Assembly (NCBI GenBank): GCA_024663395.1
Contig: JANFAH010000008.1
Coordinates: 1,550,001-1,614,000 of the forward strand
DNA length: 64,000 nucleotides
Direction: 5' to 3'
Source of the DNA: Pisolithus tinctorius
Lineage: Eukaryota; Basidiomycota; Agaricomycetes; Boletales; Pisolithaceae
Below are positions 33,806-45,993 of this stretch, in pieces. The notes under the pieces are model-generated. The model was not told the DNA's origin and did not search any database. It saw only the letters and a program-made list of their open reading frames with translations. Numbering within the stretch: position 1 is the first letter of the stretch; every line of letters starts with the position of its first letter. A program made the position numbers and the translations under genes.

Positions 33806-34562
33806 ATGTCATCTTCAGAACCATCAGGATGTGGGATAGTGTCACCTATCAAAACAGGCACCACCACTTGATTTTGAATGCAGAGATCATGAGTGAAATA
33901 CTGTGGATGCAATGAGTCAGAAAACAAACTGCACTCCCAATGAGTATAAGGCCAGTGATCCTGCATTCTGTCCCTGACAGCTAACCTGTCTGGTTTTACA
34001 TATTGTGAATGTTCACATTTATCCCAATCACCAGACCCTTTAAGCTTGACCACCCTTTCCATTTGTTCAATAAACTGCCATAGGGATATGTTACAAAAAG
34101 GAGAAGAAGAGGGGCATAAACAATAATCTGCAGTGTCACTACTGATTGTGAGGGTGCCTTCTGCAGCTTGTGTGATGCAGTGTGTACCATACAGGAGAAA
34201 ACAACAGGAGGCATGTTCACTTTGTTGGCAATCCATGCACTTCAATTGCTCGACAATATCCAGAAACTCATAAAAACAAATGGTGCAGAACTCATGTGCA
34301 GCATAATGATCACCTCCACCAACAAGGTAACTCATTACTTGCTGATGAGAAACCTCATGCCAGCCCATCATTGCATTCACTGTTTTAGTAAGAAGATTTT
34401 TATTATGAAATTCTTCACTAAATTCACTATCATCACCAAAATGGTTGTGATGACTTTTGATAGCACTTTCCAAAGCTTGTAAACCAATGTGAACTTTCAA
34501 TTCATCTTTGGTGATGTAATTGCTAATGTAATAGGTAAGAGCTTTGGCAGTGGAACCCAAAC

Positions 34563-35064
34563 TGTCAAGTACGGGGATTGTCTGGGTTGAGTCTGGACTG
34601 GAGACCGAAGAGGGTGCGAGGCCGAAGGTTCGGGATCAAGAGGAGAGACGAGAGTACAGAAGAACTGGACTGGTTGGACTTAGCGACTGAGGATACAGCA
34701 CTATTCCCTTGCATGGGTCTCAGTCCGAGTCTGAGGCCGAGATGGGGTTATCAGGGATAACTTAGTTGATTTCAGACTGAGGTCTACAGGCCGAGTATCT
34801 ACGAGTTTATATACTAGAAACAACTATAGTACAGAGACCGGTAATGCTGGTCTCACAAGGATTGCTAAGAGGATTGGTAAGACAAGGATTACTAATGTAT
34901 GACTAAGGTAGCGGAGACTGGGACAGGACTTAACCGAAATGACAGACACTGCAAAGCAGTGTCTACCGCGCTAGACCAACTGGAGATATGGGATTGGCAA
35001 GGCCGAGGCTGGACTGAGTGAGCGTGAGGCCGAGTCCGGCCGGGGTTGAGGCATGACTATGACA
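34563..35064 (-). repeat. Solo LTR family D, complete
   Basis: 502 bp, TGTCAAGTACGGGG...CATGACTATGACA, flanked by a perfect CAAAC duplication (34558-34562 and 35065-35069). It contains TATATAAAC on the minus strand. It is rich in intact CpG. It is inserted in the Helitron Rep between NMDIKYIG and STAKALTYY. Confidence 0.95.
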
Positions 35065-37370
35065 CAAACCTATGTACTTAATGTCCATATTACATTGCAG
35101 TAAAAATATAACAACATCATTGAAGTTGTTGATTCAAGGATGAAGTCACCTTAACAAGATAGATTCCAACTCCAGGTCAATTTCAGAAGACAGCCATACA
35201 GTCCCATCTATATGCATTCAACGATTGTGATCACCACCAACTTCACTGGCTTTTAGATGTTTGTAACAACTTGCAGTGTGTTGATGCCAATTACACTTGA
35301 CAGCCAAATGCTTGACAAACTCCCAAAATTCAGTAGCAAACACTTCATTGTCAGGTTCATCAACCTGGGGTGCACATTCTAATCAAGGATTGAGCTCATC
35401 ATCATCCATAGGAGGCTGAAGATCAGGTTGTGCATTTTCAATGTTTGTCATCCCAGGAAGTTCGCATTTGATGATATCCTCCAACCAAGAAATGATGGAC
35501 ATTTGGAAGGCACTGTCCTCACACATCTTCAATCTCAATTGATCAGGATTAGGATTTCCTTCCACCCACACCAGCATGTGACAATGTAAAGTTCCCCTAC
35601 CCTGAGCTTCTACCATTCCATAATACCTGGTACAGGAACCAAGCAAGCCATGGCCCCACTTATATCAAAGCACAACATCTACAAAGGCCTCAATTTGTTT
35701 GTGAAAGGCCAGCAATGCCACCACAGGATGAGATGCAACTAAGCATGCCCTCTGATAAGTGGACATTATCCTCCATTCCCCTTCACTGATACCTGCAAAA
35801 TGGCTGACCAACACATTTGTCAAATCATGCAGATTAAGCATTATAAAAAATGCAGGTGTTCCCAACTTCCATGTCAATGATCTAATCTCATTTCTCCAAC
35901 ATACCTTGTAACTGGCACTTCCCTGCAACTTCTTCAAAATTACTGTCAAATCTCAGAATAGTCACATCACTCTCTTCTCTTCTGCAGTCACAGCCTTGGG
36001 AATGTTCACAGTTAGGCATTTTTGGGCATACTCATACACACTCCTCAACATTTCATACAATTCTGATGCCAGTTCATTTCAACATGAAGACTTAATGGAG
36101 AAAATTATGTTCTCCCCAGCTTCTCATTTTTGAATAATATTTCAACAGACAAACAAAAAAGTAGAGTCTGCTGCAAAAGGGGACTCAGCTTGCTTCAACA
36201 GGTTTTTCAACTGCTGTTCGAAAGATATTTGTTGTTGCTTCAATCTCTGTGGCATATTAAAACTACCTATTCCCCATGGATCCAAGTGAGGAAACAATGC
36301 ACTCATCAGAAACAGTTCCATATTGGAAAGCAAGTCAGAACCCATGGAATTACTCAAAAACTGGCCATGATGAAGAGCATGTGCCATCACTTTGGCTTTC
36401 ATGCTCTCGCAACTCTTTGAAGAATGATTGCCCATGGTGTAGGCCACATTCTCCATAATGAATTCCCCACTCAAATTGTCCCAATCATGTTCTCCACCAC
36501 TTTTGTCTGTGACTGAAGAAGGCAAATGAGTAATCTGGATGCCATCCACAGCAATGGGATCTTTGCTTCCAACAAGCAAGTCTTCTAGATTTTGGCAATC
36601 AAATGTTACCCCAGAAAGCCTGTACCACTGATTCTCAGTGATGAGGAAATCTATCATCATCTCCATGTTGGTCCTCAACACTAAAACCAGGCAAAAATGA
36701 GCAAGGGCTTCTTTTGATGGTCAAAACTTCCCACTGCAGAAGACAACACAGAATGTATCCCTCACTTCGTTGTGAGAAGGTGGCAACACCCACCATAACC
36801 CCTCTACATCCTGAGGCAAGACAGCAACATTGCCCCTCGAGTAGGTCTGACATGCCTCATCAGGCAATCATCCTCCTCACATTGTCTTTGATTGGTAATG
36901 ATGAGTTATTGTGGAAGCACATGCCAAACAGACCAGTGCTAATTCAAAGGGTGAAGCAGTATGGAAAACCTCACTTATCTCAGCAGGCAACTCATCCCAT
37001 GCATAGTACTGAAAATTTGCAAGGGCATCAAGTAGTTGAGAAGGAGATTTCACAGTCAAACTCCATCAACACCTGCCACACATTTGAATGGGCACAAAGG
37101 CATTCAATGACTGCATCCCCCTTGGACACAAAATGGCACCATAACAGAGATCAAAAGCGCAAGTTCACAGTAACACTTTCTGCAGTAAGAATTCATTTCT
37201 TAGAAGGCTCAACATAGCTTCCATTGGTAAGATATCCTGCAACTCGCCATCCCAATGCCACTGCATGCAAACCACACACATGCCCTGTTTTAGCTGAGAA
37301 GGATTCATCTGTTGCTGCCATTCCTTTATGATAGTGACTTTGTCTGCAAAGGTACATGCTGGGGGGAAAA

Positions 37371-38320
37371 TGTCATTTCCAGAAACTGCCTTGTCCCACT
37401 TCTGATGTTGTTCAAATGGGCAATTCTGATCTCAACTCTCCTGCTGCTGATGATGATTCCCCTCATGAAAATGCTGAATGTATTCTTCCATAGGCAAAGG
37501 TACAGGACTCTGCACTGCAGAATGAGCCCAATGTGGTCATTGTAACCACCAAAACAGAAATGGTCCCTGGCAACACTCCAGAGAACAGGAGTGAAGGTGA
37601 AGAGCATCATGTAAGGCCTGCACAGGTAGAGGACACAATACAACAACACAATGCCAATCAAAGATACCCAACAAGTCAACACAGGACAAAAACTGAAACT
37701 GTTCAACAAACTCCTTCAACAATCTGGGTACCACTGTCATCATGTCACCATCAGCACTATAGGGCACATGATGGACATCATCTTGAGGAAAGCCCACAAA
37801 GATAAACTTCTCCCTCAGATGAGCATAATTTAAACATGCACCCTCCTGGTCTGCTTGGACATCGAGCAACAAAGCGACCACAGCAGGTGACTGTCCATCC
37901 AGCATGGTTGTCAGCAAAAGAAAAGTCTAAGCCCCTAACAGGCAAAAGCACAGAATAGAAAGGGATGGGAATGACATCAGACAATTGTCATGCAATTTCA
38001 TATTTAGAGATGAATGATGAAATGATTACACCCCCAAAAAAGAAAACAATGTTGCTGCTAAGTGAGCACAGATCACAGCGCAAGCCTGCTGGCTTGCAGG
38101 CCAGTACAACCATCTGTGACAGAAGATGAAAACAGACCAGGACTGCTACACATCCTGGAATTACACTTGGGAACTGCTGTAACACATTTGGCCATGTACA
38201 ACATAACTAGAGGATAGGGCCATTGGGGACAGCAGGCACCTTGTTTACAGACATGTGATAGATTCTCATAATTTACAGCAAGCAATATCAATATTTGTTC
38301 CACTCACACATTTCCATCCT
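37371..38320 (-). other. Unrecognised region with minus-strand ORFs
   Basis: Two overlapping minus-strand frames (37984-37778 IPIPFYSVLLPVRG; 37917-37537 LDGQSPAVVALLLDVQ, IFVGFPQDDVHHVPYSADGD) read as one protein with a frameshift. I do not recognise it. It may be an N-terminal part of the Helitron region or a separate captured gene. Confidence 0.3.
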
Positions 38321-38882
38321 TGTGGATTCACGACCATGTCTAGACTACACTAGACTGGCTCTACCCCAGTCTTGACTGGTCCCATCCAACCCTTGCCCCA
38401 GTCCTGGCCTTCACCCTTAGACCCAGAAACATGTTAGTTTGTGGGGCACTGCAAGGCAGTGCCCAGTCAAGTTGTTCACTCAGTTGGTACCAGGCTGGTG
38501 TAATACCCAGCCCAGCCACAGGTCCTGCCCCAGTTCCCAGTAATTCCTTTGTTCATACTCTTGCTTGATAATGTTCTTTGTAACAATACTTACCAATCTG
38601 TTTACCAATCATCATTGTACTGGTGTAGACCAGTCTCTGGTGCTACGTTACACTTAGGTTACTTCTAGTATTTAAGCTGTAGGATAATCTGTTTTAGCTT
38701 CAGTCTGAAATCAACTTAGTTCTTGTCTTAACCTGGTCTCCCTGATTCTCTGTCTTCTGCCTCTCAACTGGACTACAGCCCATGCAAGGGAATAGCACTG
38801 TGCCATCAGTCACTAAGTCCAACAGTCCAAATCTCTTAGAGCCTCATATTACCCTCTGACCCCCAACCAGACTCCAGACTGG
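38321..38882 (+). repeat. LTR family C fragment
   Basis: Reverse complement of most of the LTR C copy at 54871-55457 (ACCATGTCTAGACTACACTAG ... CCAGACTCCAGACTGG). It stops at the junction with E copy 3, missing the last ~30 bp of C. Confidence 0.75.
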
Positions 38883-39085
38883 TGTCACACACCAAAGGTG
38901 TTGTGGTCATGGTTACAGCTGACTCTGCCTAACTCATTGACGAGTTGTGCACAATGCCCATGCATGCAGATGAAGACTAAAGGCCTCATGCATAGAAAGA
39001 CTGCTGGATGGTAACAGTCATCCTTTGCACAAGAACGAGTCATCAGTGCTAAAGAGAAAAGAGGAAGTGAGTTAAGCATGCATTA

Positions 39086-40484
39086 AAGGTTTTTAGTGCC
39101 TGTGTATGGCATTCTGGTTTTCATCATATCTCCACCATTTCCAAAGATATCGACTCTGTTCTCACACTCGCTAAAAGTGCTCAGCCACATGGTTCTGCCT
39201 TCCACATTTGGAGAGTGTCAAGTCCGGGCCTACTCCGACCAACTCCGACACTAAACAAGGTCTAGAGGAGGGTCCAGAAGCAAGTCCGACACAGAAGAAC
39301 AGAACTCCGACTAGCGGAGTGTCGGCAGGAACAAAGACCGCTGAGACAGAGGCTGAGCGGAGTGAGGGCGTCGGGTTTAGCTCATGCACTACCCCCTTGC
39401 ACGATCTCAGCCCTCGTATTTCAGAGGGAGAGTACAGACGGAGAGTTGGAGATAACTCCGACAGGCAGAAGACAGAATCAGAGGGAGTAGGAACTAAGTT
39501 GATATTCATACTGAAGAACAGCAGAGTACAGTACAAGCTCTTATACTGCTACGGAGGTACAGTAACCAGAATCGGAACTGACATATGGAGACTCATAAAT
39601 TTTCAAGTAAAATTTCCTGGACGACGAATGAAGGGTAGACGGAGGACATACGAATGGGTAACACAGAACATCCAGAAAAGGAAATAGTCCAGGTGCTGGA
39701 CCATGCAGTGAGCGTGCTGCGGAGTACCTGACTGCGAAGGTAGTCACATGACCCCTCAGAGAATGGTCCGCTCAGTCCGGTAGGAGAGAAACACAAGTCC
39801 GACAGCAGTCAGAGCGGACATGGTTCACAACCAACAGAAGTCGGGTGGAGTTGGTGTGGAGTGAGTGAATGACTGGCAGAGTAGGGTGCGGAGTGTGTAG
39901 GGACTTATAATGAACGCACAGTCGTGACAGAGAGGATCCTTGCACCCTACATGTTTCTACAGCACTCCATCCATCAGATGCTCATTTCGCTAAGTCCATC
40001 AATCATGGCCACCTCTTCATCAATCATCTTACTTGTCTCATTTGCCAGAGACAGTGGTTATGTATATCTGCCAGGTGTTCCCACCAGCTTCCATCCTGAA
40101 GCCCCCTGGTTCATCCCATTGTTGTCAGCCCCATCTTGTCCCATGCAGCTTGGTCAGCATGTTCTCCTTGTCAGTATGACTTCCAGAAGGATGTTCTTTG
40201 GTCGCCTCCAGTCTGTCACTTGGTTAGAAAGGTCTTATGTGGTTGTTTTGGTCCCCCCAGTTGATGAAGCATATGGATCGTTCCTCCCTGCTCCCTGCAC
40301 TGCCTTTATTCCAATCTCGTTCATCATTCTCCCCACATTGCGACAGCTGCAGCATAATCTACTGTTCTCCAGCTGTCCTGATCGCATTCATGATGAGTAT
40401 GACATGCATCTTGCCTTCTTACTGCAAGATCCAGCAGAAGATGTCCCCCCTTCTCCTCCTCCTCTGTCAGAGGCCTGTTCATGA
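39086..40484 (+). pseudogene. E-element ORF, copy 3, split by LTR A
   Basis: The N-terminal part lies before 39211 and the remainder after 39935 (SSIILLVSFARDSGYVYLPG, MTSRRMFFGRLQ, EAYGSFLPAPC, ending PPLSEACS at 40484). It carries the same 1-nt frame offset as copies 1, 2 and 5, plus the LTR insertion. Confidence 0.6.
39216..39929 (-). repeat. Solo LTR family A, complete
   Basis: 714 bp, TGTCAAGTCCGGG...GTCGTGACA, flanked by a perfect GAGAG duplication (39211-39215 and 39930-39934). Its removal rejoins the E sequence TTTGGAGAGGATCC within the E ORF. Confidence 0.95.
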
Positions 40485-41478
40485 AGTTTTTGTTAACTTC
40501 GCTGAGGATGGAAGGGTAGGAGACATGATCGCTTGTGCTCCCATTGCCCCACAGACCCCCAATGCCCTAGCCCCCTTTGACACCTGACTCATGCCCTTCA
40601 ATTCTGGAATTAATACTTCCCTATCTGGAAACACCACCCATCTGTCATGCCATCTTTGGATCTAGAGATGTCTCCACTGAGATCTGACTTGCATTGCCAC
40701 CCCCTAATGTGATATCAGTGTGCTTACTCAGTTTCTGACTCCATTTGACTCATTCTGTGATATTTTGACTGTCCTTGACTCATTTATTGCCAATACTTAC
40801 CAATCTTCTTTACTTGCTTACTTTTCATTTCTTGCTTACTCATCGTGATTACTCAGTCCTTACTCATTACTTACCAAGTGTTTGTGCCTTGTTTGTCACA
40901 AGCTGTGCTCCCCCCACAGTATATAAACCCCCATGTACTTAGCTACTGACAAGCAATCAAGAAGCAATCAGAATCAATCCAGAAGTCAGTTCAGTGCATA
41001 ACTCATCATTGACAGTTGAGGCTCCACAAAGGGGTCTATCTGTCATCATTCATATCATTGGTAGTTGAGGCTCCATCAAGGGTCTATCTACCTCCATCAT
41101 TTATCTGAAACTTCCTCCACTCTTAGTCAGCAGTCTTGCTTAGTCATCCCTCCACTCCTGCGTAACTCATCAACGACTTGTGCCAGGAGCATGTTGTATC
41201 AAAGTCCATCATTCCAGAAATCCTTTGGCTGAACACCTTCACTCTGTTCAGCATCCCCCATTCAATCATCATCCATTCATCTTCTCCTGCATAACTCGTC
41301 GACAACTTGTGCCAGGAGCACCTCCACTTGAAGTCTCCCCCACATTTAGGTTTTTCTGCACTCCAGGTTCCATGGAGGCAAACCACCACTTGCTCTTATT
41401 TGTCTTTTGTGTTGGATTTGTTTGGTTTTTACCAGCATTCCACACTTTGACTCACAGCATGAGGGGGGCAAGCTGCCA

Positions 41479-43320
41479 TCACTGGCATGCATCATGATAT
41501 GTAGACCAGATGAAGGCATGGCCAAAGATCACCTCAAACCATTGGGGAACAGAGAGGTGTTTCATCTTTGGCTTCCCCATGGCCTCCATCCCTGCCACAA
41601 TGTCTACCACATACTCACCAGTGGGCCAGGCAGTGTGTAGCTTCCTTTGTGTAGATGGTAAGGGAGTGGTGGGGAGCAAAGGAGATGGTAACTTGATAGC
41701 ATTGATGGCAGGTGTGCAAGTGGGGGATGTATCAGATGATGTGGCTGCTGATAATGTGGCTTCAGTTGAGGATAGGGTGTCAGCTGAAGATGAATCGGCC
41801 GCCTCAAGAGCAGACATGAAGTTTGGATGCTTGTGGTGTCCCTCCAAACTAGGTGTGCATGCATGTGAACAAGAGCGCTTTTGGGAGGTGGGGAAGCTTG
41901 GAGACACAGTAGCAAATGGAGAAGAGGTAATGAACAGAGATGTAACAAATGGAGAAGAAGTGATGTTGGCATCGGAGTCATCGTCAGACTCAGCTAAGTA
42001 GGCTTGATGGGAGGCTCTGCTGTCTTGTGACACTCTTCTGCTCACCCTTAAGGTTCTTGAAAAGGTGAGGAGGTGTTGACATATTGACATGGAACTTCTG
42101 TAGTATCTTCTCATAATTATTGCAGTGAACTACCCCCTTCCTGCAGAGGAACAAAGCATCACCATTCTTAACCTGAAAGCTATAGTTTAGTCATGTGATT
42201 GTCTTCCAGATAAGGAGGGATGGGTTCAGCCACTCAACAGCCATGATGTCATTGCCAAGTGAGGGTAGCAGGGTCGAGACATGGGTAAGTGTGAAGTCAG
42301 GCCAATGTGGTATGTCAGAATCATCACCATTGGTACCCTGGAGAGCCATGATAGTTGGAGAGCCATAATCCTAGAAGATGTGTAAGTAATGTCAGGTATA
42401 CCATATCAGAATGCACATCATACCCTATCCCAGTAAATGAGGTCAATGCATCGCTTTGATGTGAGCTCACCAGCAAGCCTCTCCTTGTCCTTCTGGGCCT
42501 TTGCAGACAGCTGAACAGAACCAAACTTATACTCAGCAGCCCAAGTTGCATTCATCTGAGTTGTGATCTTTGGCTGTTGCTGTGAAGACTTTGGTGGCAG
42601 GGACACAGCAGTCAACAGGCTCAAGCATCTTGCTGCTACAAGAAGTGGCTTATAATTTGGTTGGGGTTCCAGAGGTGGACTTGTTGATACAGGTGGACTA
42701 GTTGGTACAAGTGGCCCAGCATTAAGTTTTGCCAGTGTGCATGCAATAGACCTGGAGCTGCATTCACTAGCTGATGTATTATCAATGCAGTAGTATGTTG
42801 AGAGTGCAGGATCAATGACACTGGCAGATATATTGCCCTGAATGACATCCAAACTTGGGAGTGAGGCCTCAACACCATCATTAACAGAGTCCAGCAAGTC
42901 CAGATCAATGACATCAGCAGGCTCGGCATGTGATTTCAGATCCAGTAAGGGTACAGATCGGAGGAGTGATGAAGCAGAGGGCTGCTGAACACGTTGCTTC
43001 TGTCGCCCACCAGCAAACTCAGGGTGGTGCTTGATAGCAGTATTACATCCACCTAAGTCAATGCAGTGGCTCTTGCACATGTGATACTCACAGCAACCTG
43101 CAACAGTGGGAGTCTGCTTAGTGCAGCCTGGAAATGCACAAGTCCCCTCTGTCAGTGGGGCAGGAGGCAGGCAGCTAGAAGAGTCATTCTGTACAGTAAC
43201 AGGGGGGGGCACAGAAGAGGGTGCAGTGGAAACTGGAGGGGAAGAGTCAAGCACTGCAGGCACAGATAAGGGTGCAGCAGAGACCAGAGGAGTCACAGAC
43301 ACCAATGGTGATGACAGCAA
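41479..43320 (-). pseudogene. Hypothetical Cys/His-motif protein, repeated fungal family
   Basis: ATG 43320, a Ser/Pro-rich N-terminus, then a Cys/His cluster (CAFPGC, CCEYHMCKSHCIDLGGC) that could bind zinc. The frame continues to IDLIYWDR, then an intron near 42373-42425 (GTATGATG...CTTCTAG). Later parts read FTLTHVSTLLPSLGND, NPSLLIWKTIT, FQVKNGDALFLCRKGVVHC and YEKILQKFHV, and after a frame change near 42060 RVSRRVSQDSRA, HTAWPTGEYVVDIVAGMEAM, STYHDACQ. TGA at 42191-42193 interrupts it. I recall the WDRDG, YEKI and WPTG-type blocks from uncharacterised Agaricomycete proteins. Function unknown. E copy 3 ends 22 bp beyond its stop. Confidence 0.6.
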
Positions 43321-43729
43321 AGAGCCACCTTGAGGGGAGTCACCAGGTGGCCAGAAATACCAGTATGGATGTCCACCTTGTGGTAAGTGTGGTGCAAAAC
43401 ACTAGATGCCAATATCCATCAAGCTACTTATAACATGGGGAAAGCAAACAGATGACTTACTCATGCACACCATTGACCAGAATGGCTGCCAGATTTGCAG
43501 ACAAATGGTGTTAGAGATGCCTTGCAATAGCCACAGGACACTTTGATCAAAGACATCGTGAACAGCAGCACACCTCAATGACTGGAGGGAGGGTGGGAAG
43601 ACAGAAGGGAAAACAAACATGTTGCCTCTTCGAGCAGTGAGCATTTAAGACTCATATTGAATTACTGCTAGGAGCCCTGGACGAGGTGCTGGAGTTTTTC
43701 ACTGGAGGTTTCAAAATCCGAATATTGTC
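43321..43729. other. Intergenic, no gene seen
   Basis: Only a short minus-strand ORF (43644-43402) with no recognised domain. The 5' terminus of the Harbinger element should lie near the right end but its TIR was not found. Confidence 0.4.
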
Positions 43730-45620
43730 ACAAACTCAAGTGCAGTTGAGTTGTGAGTTTGTGGGCGAATATTAAAGCTCCGACTTGAGATTCAAACTCC
43801 GCAGAAAAAGCGCGTGACCCGGAAACAGTAGATGTGTAGATAATGCTATTGACACTCCGGTTTAAAATTCAAACTCCGCTGAAAAGCGTGCATGCTTATC
43901 AATAGAGATCTAGCAAGTGATAACCACCTACCAACACCATGCCTACAGTTACTGAGTGCCAGGAACTCCTAGACATCCTTCAACAAGCCAGGGAACACTT
44001 TGGTCTGCTACAGTACTTAGATATACTACATGTAGCATTGCAGGAGGCTGAAGCTACTGACTCTGATGACTCAAGTGAAGGCCTACCCCAATCTGACAAC
44101 ACCATGACAACCCAATCTTCTGTTCCCTCTTCCCCATCTTCTGGTGCTGCAACTTCTGACACCTCATCCTCATCCTCTGGCTTGATGGAGCAGTTGTTAT
44201 TCAGTACTGCTGCTTTCTCTGGCTTCCAGGATGCTATTGCTGCACTCCAGGATGAAGTTGAAAAAACATGTGTTCTCAACAACTGACCAAGGCCAAGCTG
44301 CTCTCCCCAGCTCCACCTCCTTGATGAGTGGAAAATTGACCACCCTTGCCTCTTTCAGCACAAACTCAGAGTCCCTCCAGCTGTTTTTTCTGCTATAGTG
44401 GACAAGATTGAGACCCACCCTATCTTCCACAACTCCAATAACCCCCAGCTCCCTGTCCCCATACAATTGGCAATTTTCCTTAATGCTGCCACCTCCCAGG
44501 ATATGGCAGAGTGGGCTGGTGTATCTGTTGGGACTGTCCACAACTGCTACAAGAGGGTGATGGTTGCCATTCTGCACCATCATGATGAGGTGATTCACTT
44601 TAACCCTGAGGAACCACAGGACAGGAGGGAAAAGGACAGGGCAAAGAGGTATGTGGAGGAGAGAACATGTCCTCAGTGGAAGGGGGGATTTTTGTGTGTG
44701 GATGGAACACCCGTCAATCTATTTCAGAAGCCTGGGTTGCATGGGGAGGGATTTTTTGACAGGAAATCCAATTATTCACTTTCCAACTAGGTGAGCACTC
44801 ACAATTTGGTGATTACATGTATTCACTCACCTGCATTTAAGATCATCATCTTCCCCCACAATCTTCGCATTGTGGATTATGTCATTGGTGTTCCTGGTAG
44901 CCTCCATGATGCCAGTGCCTTCCAACACACTCAATGTGCCTGGTCACCTGAAAGGTTTTTTGGTGAGAATGAATGGCTCTGGGCTGACTCTGCATATGGA
45001 TGCCAGAAGTGGTGTATTGTTCCATTCAAAAGACCTGCTTCAGGTCAGTTGACTAGGGTGCAGAAGACATTCAATTATCATCTGTCTAAAGTATGTAACA
45101 GCTCTTTTTATATATTTAGTCCATACTCATCTGTCATGGCAAGATACATGTTTGATCTGAACATCTTTATGGTTCCCTTAAAGGGTGCTTCCAATCCCTG
45201 TGAGAGCTCCAAATCCAAATACAGACTCCAGAAGACTTGGAGTATGGTAATGCATGGGTGTGAAGTTGTCTGGTTCTCCATAACATAGAAATTGAGGAGG
45301 ACCTTGGTTTGGCATCATCAGCTGAAGAGTTTGCTGGGGCATTTCCTCCCTCTGATGAGGATGAGGAAGGTGAGGATGCAGGTGGTCAGGGAAACTACAT
45401 TGGATCAGAGGGGCAAATATTTAGGGATGCACTTCTTATCAAGTTACTCCAGCACTTAGAGGTGTAACACATTCTTGAGTATGTAAATATATTTTGTTTT
45501 TACTTTACTTTGTTCTGGGACTTTGTTCTGAGCAAGTATGACACAGACAACACCAAATTCATTCATATTGAGTATATACCATGGTGTACATTGTATATAC
45601 TGGGGGGGGGAATGCTAGCA
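43730..45620 (+). mobile_element. PIF/Harbinger transposon (degenerate ends)
   Basis: Contains the transposase below. The left flank shares ACTCAAGTGCAGTTGAGTTG and GAAAAGCGTGCATGC with the MITE at 25354-25780. The right flank shares the G-run and ATGCTAGCATACTAGATGAT-type sequence. Outer TIRs were not found, so both ends may be truncated. A segment near 43780 is duplicated (ATTCAAACTCCGC...AAAAGCG twice). Confidence 0.75.
43939..45468 (+). pseudogene. Harbinger DDE transposase (HARBI1/DDE_Tnp_4-like)
   Basis: ATG 43939 (MPTVTECQELLDIL). After TGA 44284-44286 the same frame continues with HLLDEWKIDHPCLFQHKLRV and the helix-turn-helix DMAEWAGVSVGTVHN, then the catalytic region GGFLCVDGTPVNL, FDRKSNYSL. 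An intron 44791-44841 follows, then DYVIGVPGSLHDASAF, WLWADSAYGCQKWC and a second intron 45091-45143. The final exon has TGA codons at 45153 and 45201, both in places where relatives carry Arg (SEHLYGSLKG, FQSL). TAG lies at 44788. The catalytic Asp residues of the first two blocks look retained. Non-functional. Confidence 0.83.
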
Positions 45621-45993
45621 TACTAGATGATTAAAAGGAAATGGCCATGTACTGTATTCAGAGGGTGAGGTGAACATTCTGACTATCAGACAAAGTACCT
45701 TGGTCCTCACCACCTGCAATGCCTTTCTGCAACATGAGATTCTGAATGCACAGCTGCTCCAGCTGAACCACAAGCTTCATCTTCTTGACCTCCTGAGCTG
45801 CCATCACTTGCTCGTGCACATGCAGCTCACATTGCATTTGCAACTGGTGCTCATGATCCTCCATGTGAGCTGACTTCCTCTCCTTCACCTTCCAGTAGTT
45901 GAAGTCCATGTGGGAGTGCTTGTGCTCCAACCAATCTTGCTGTGCCTGTTGAAATTGTTGAATGAATGACATCAACATTGAAGTGAGGCTCGC

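Larger units (their letters stand above)
32950..37370 (-). pseudogene. Helitron Rep/DUF6570 gene, decayed
   Basis: Minus-strand blocks in order. A DUF6570-type region at 37330-36860 (GMCVVCMQWHWDGELQDILP, LLDALANFQYYAWDELPAEI). A linker at 36681-36142 (ENQWYRLSGVTF, LKQAESPF). Rep blocks at 35949-35665 (GSASYKVCWRNEIRSLTWKLGTPAFF) and 35646-35383, with the HUH-like LHCHMLVW. The tyrosine motif is at 34560-33806 (ALTYYISNYITK, KTVNAMMG, QQVMSYLVGGGDHY), and remnants continue to about 32950 (GAMLTLFKLWRR). Both Tyr are kept. It is broken by LTR D and an inverted-repeat element and carries several frameshifts. The Pif1-like helicase part was not found. Confidence 0.85.
38883..41456 (+). mobile_element. 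Element E, copy 3 (with nested LTR A)
   Basis: TGTCACACACC at 38883 to TTTGACTCACA at 41456, about 1855 bp without LTR A and its TSD. TATATAAACC lies at about 40919. The flanks are CTGG on the left (inside LTR C) and GCAT on the right (end of a hypothetical gene). They do not match, so the copy has probably recombined or lost flanking DNA. Confidence 0.8.

Noticed and set aside
45091..45119. A 29-bp intron in the Harbinger transposase
   Set aside because: Too short for splicing. A 53-bp GT-AG intron ending at 45143 restores the family frame better.
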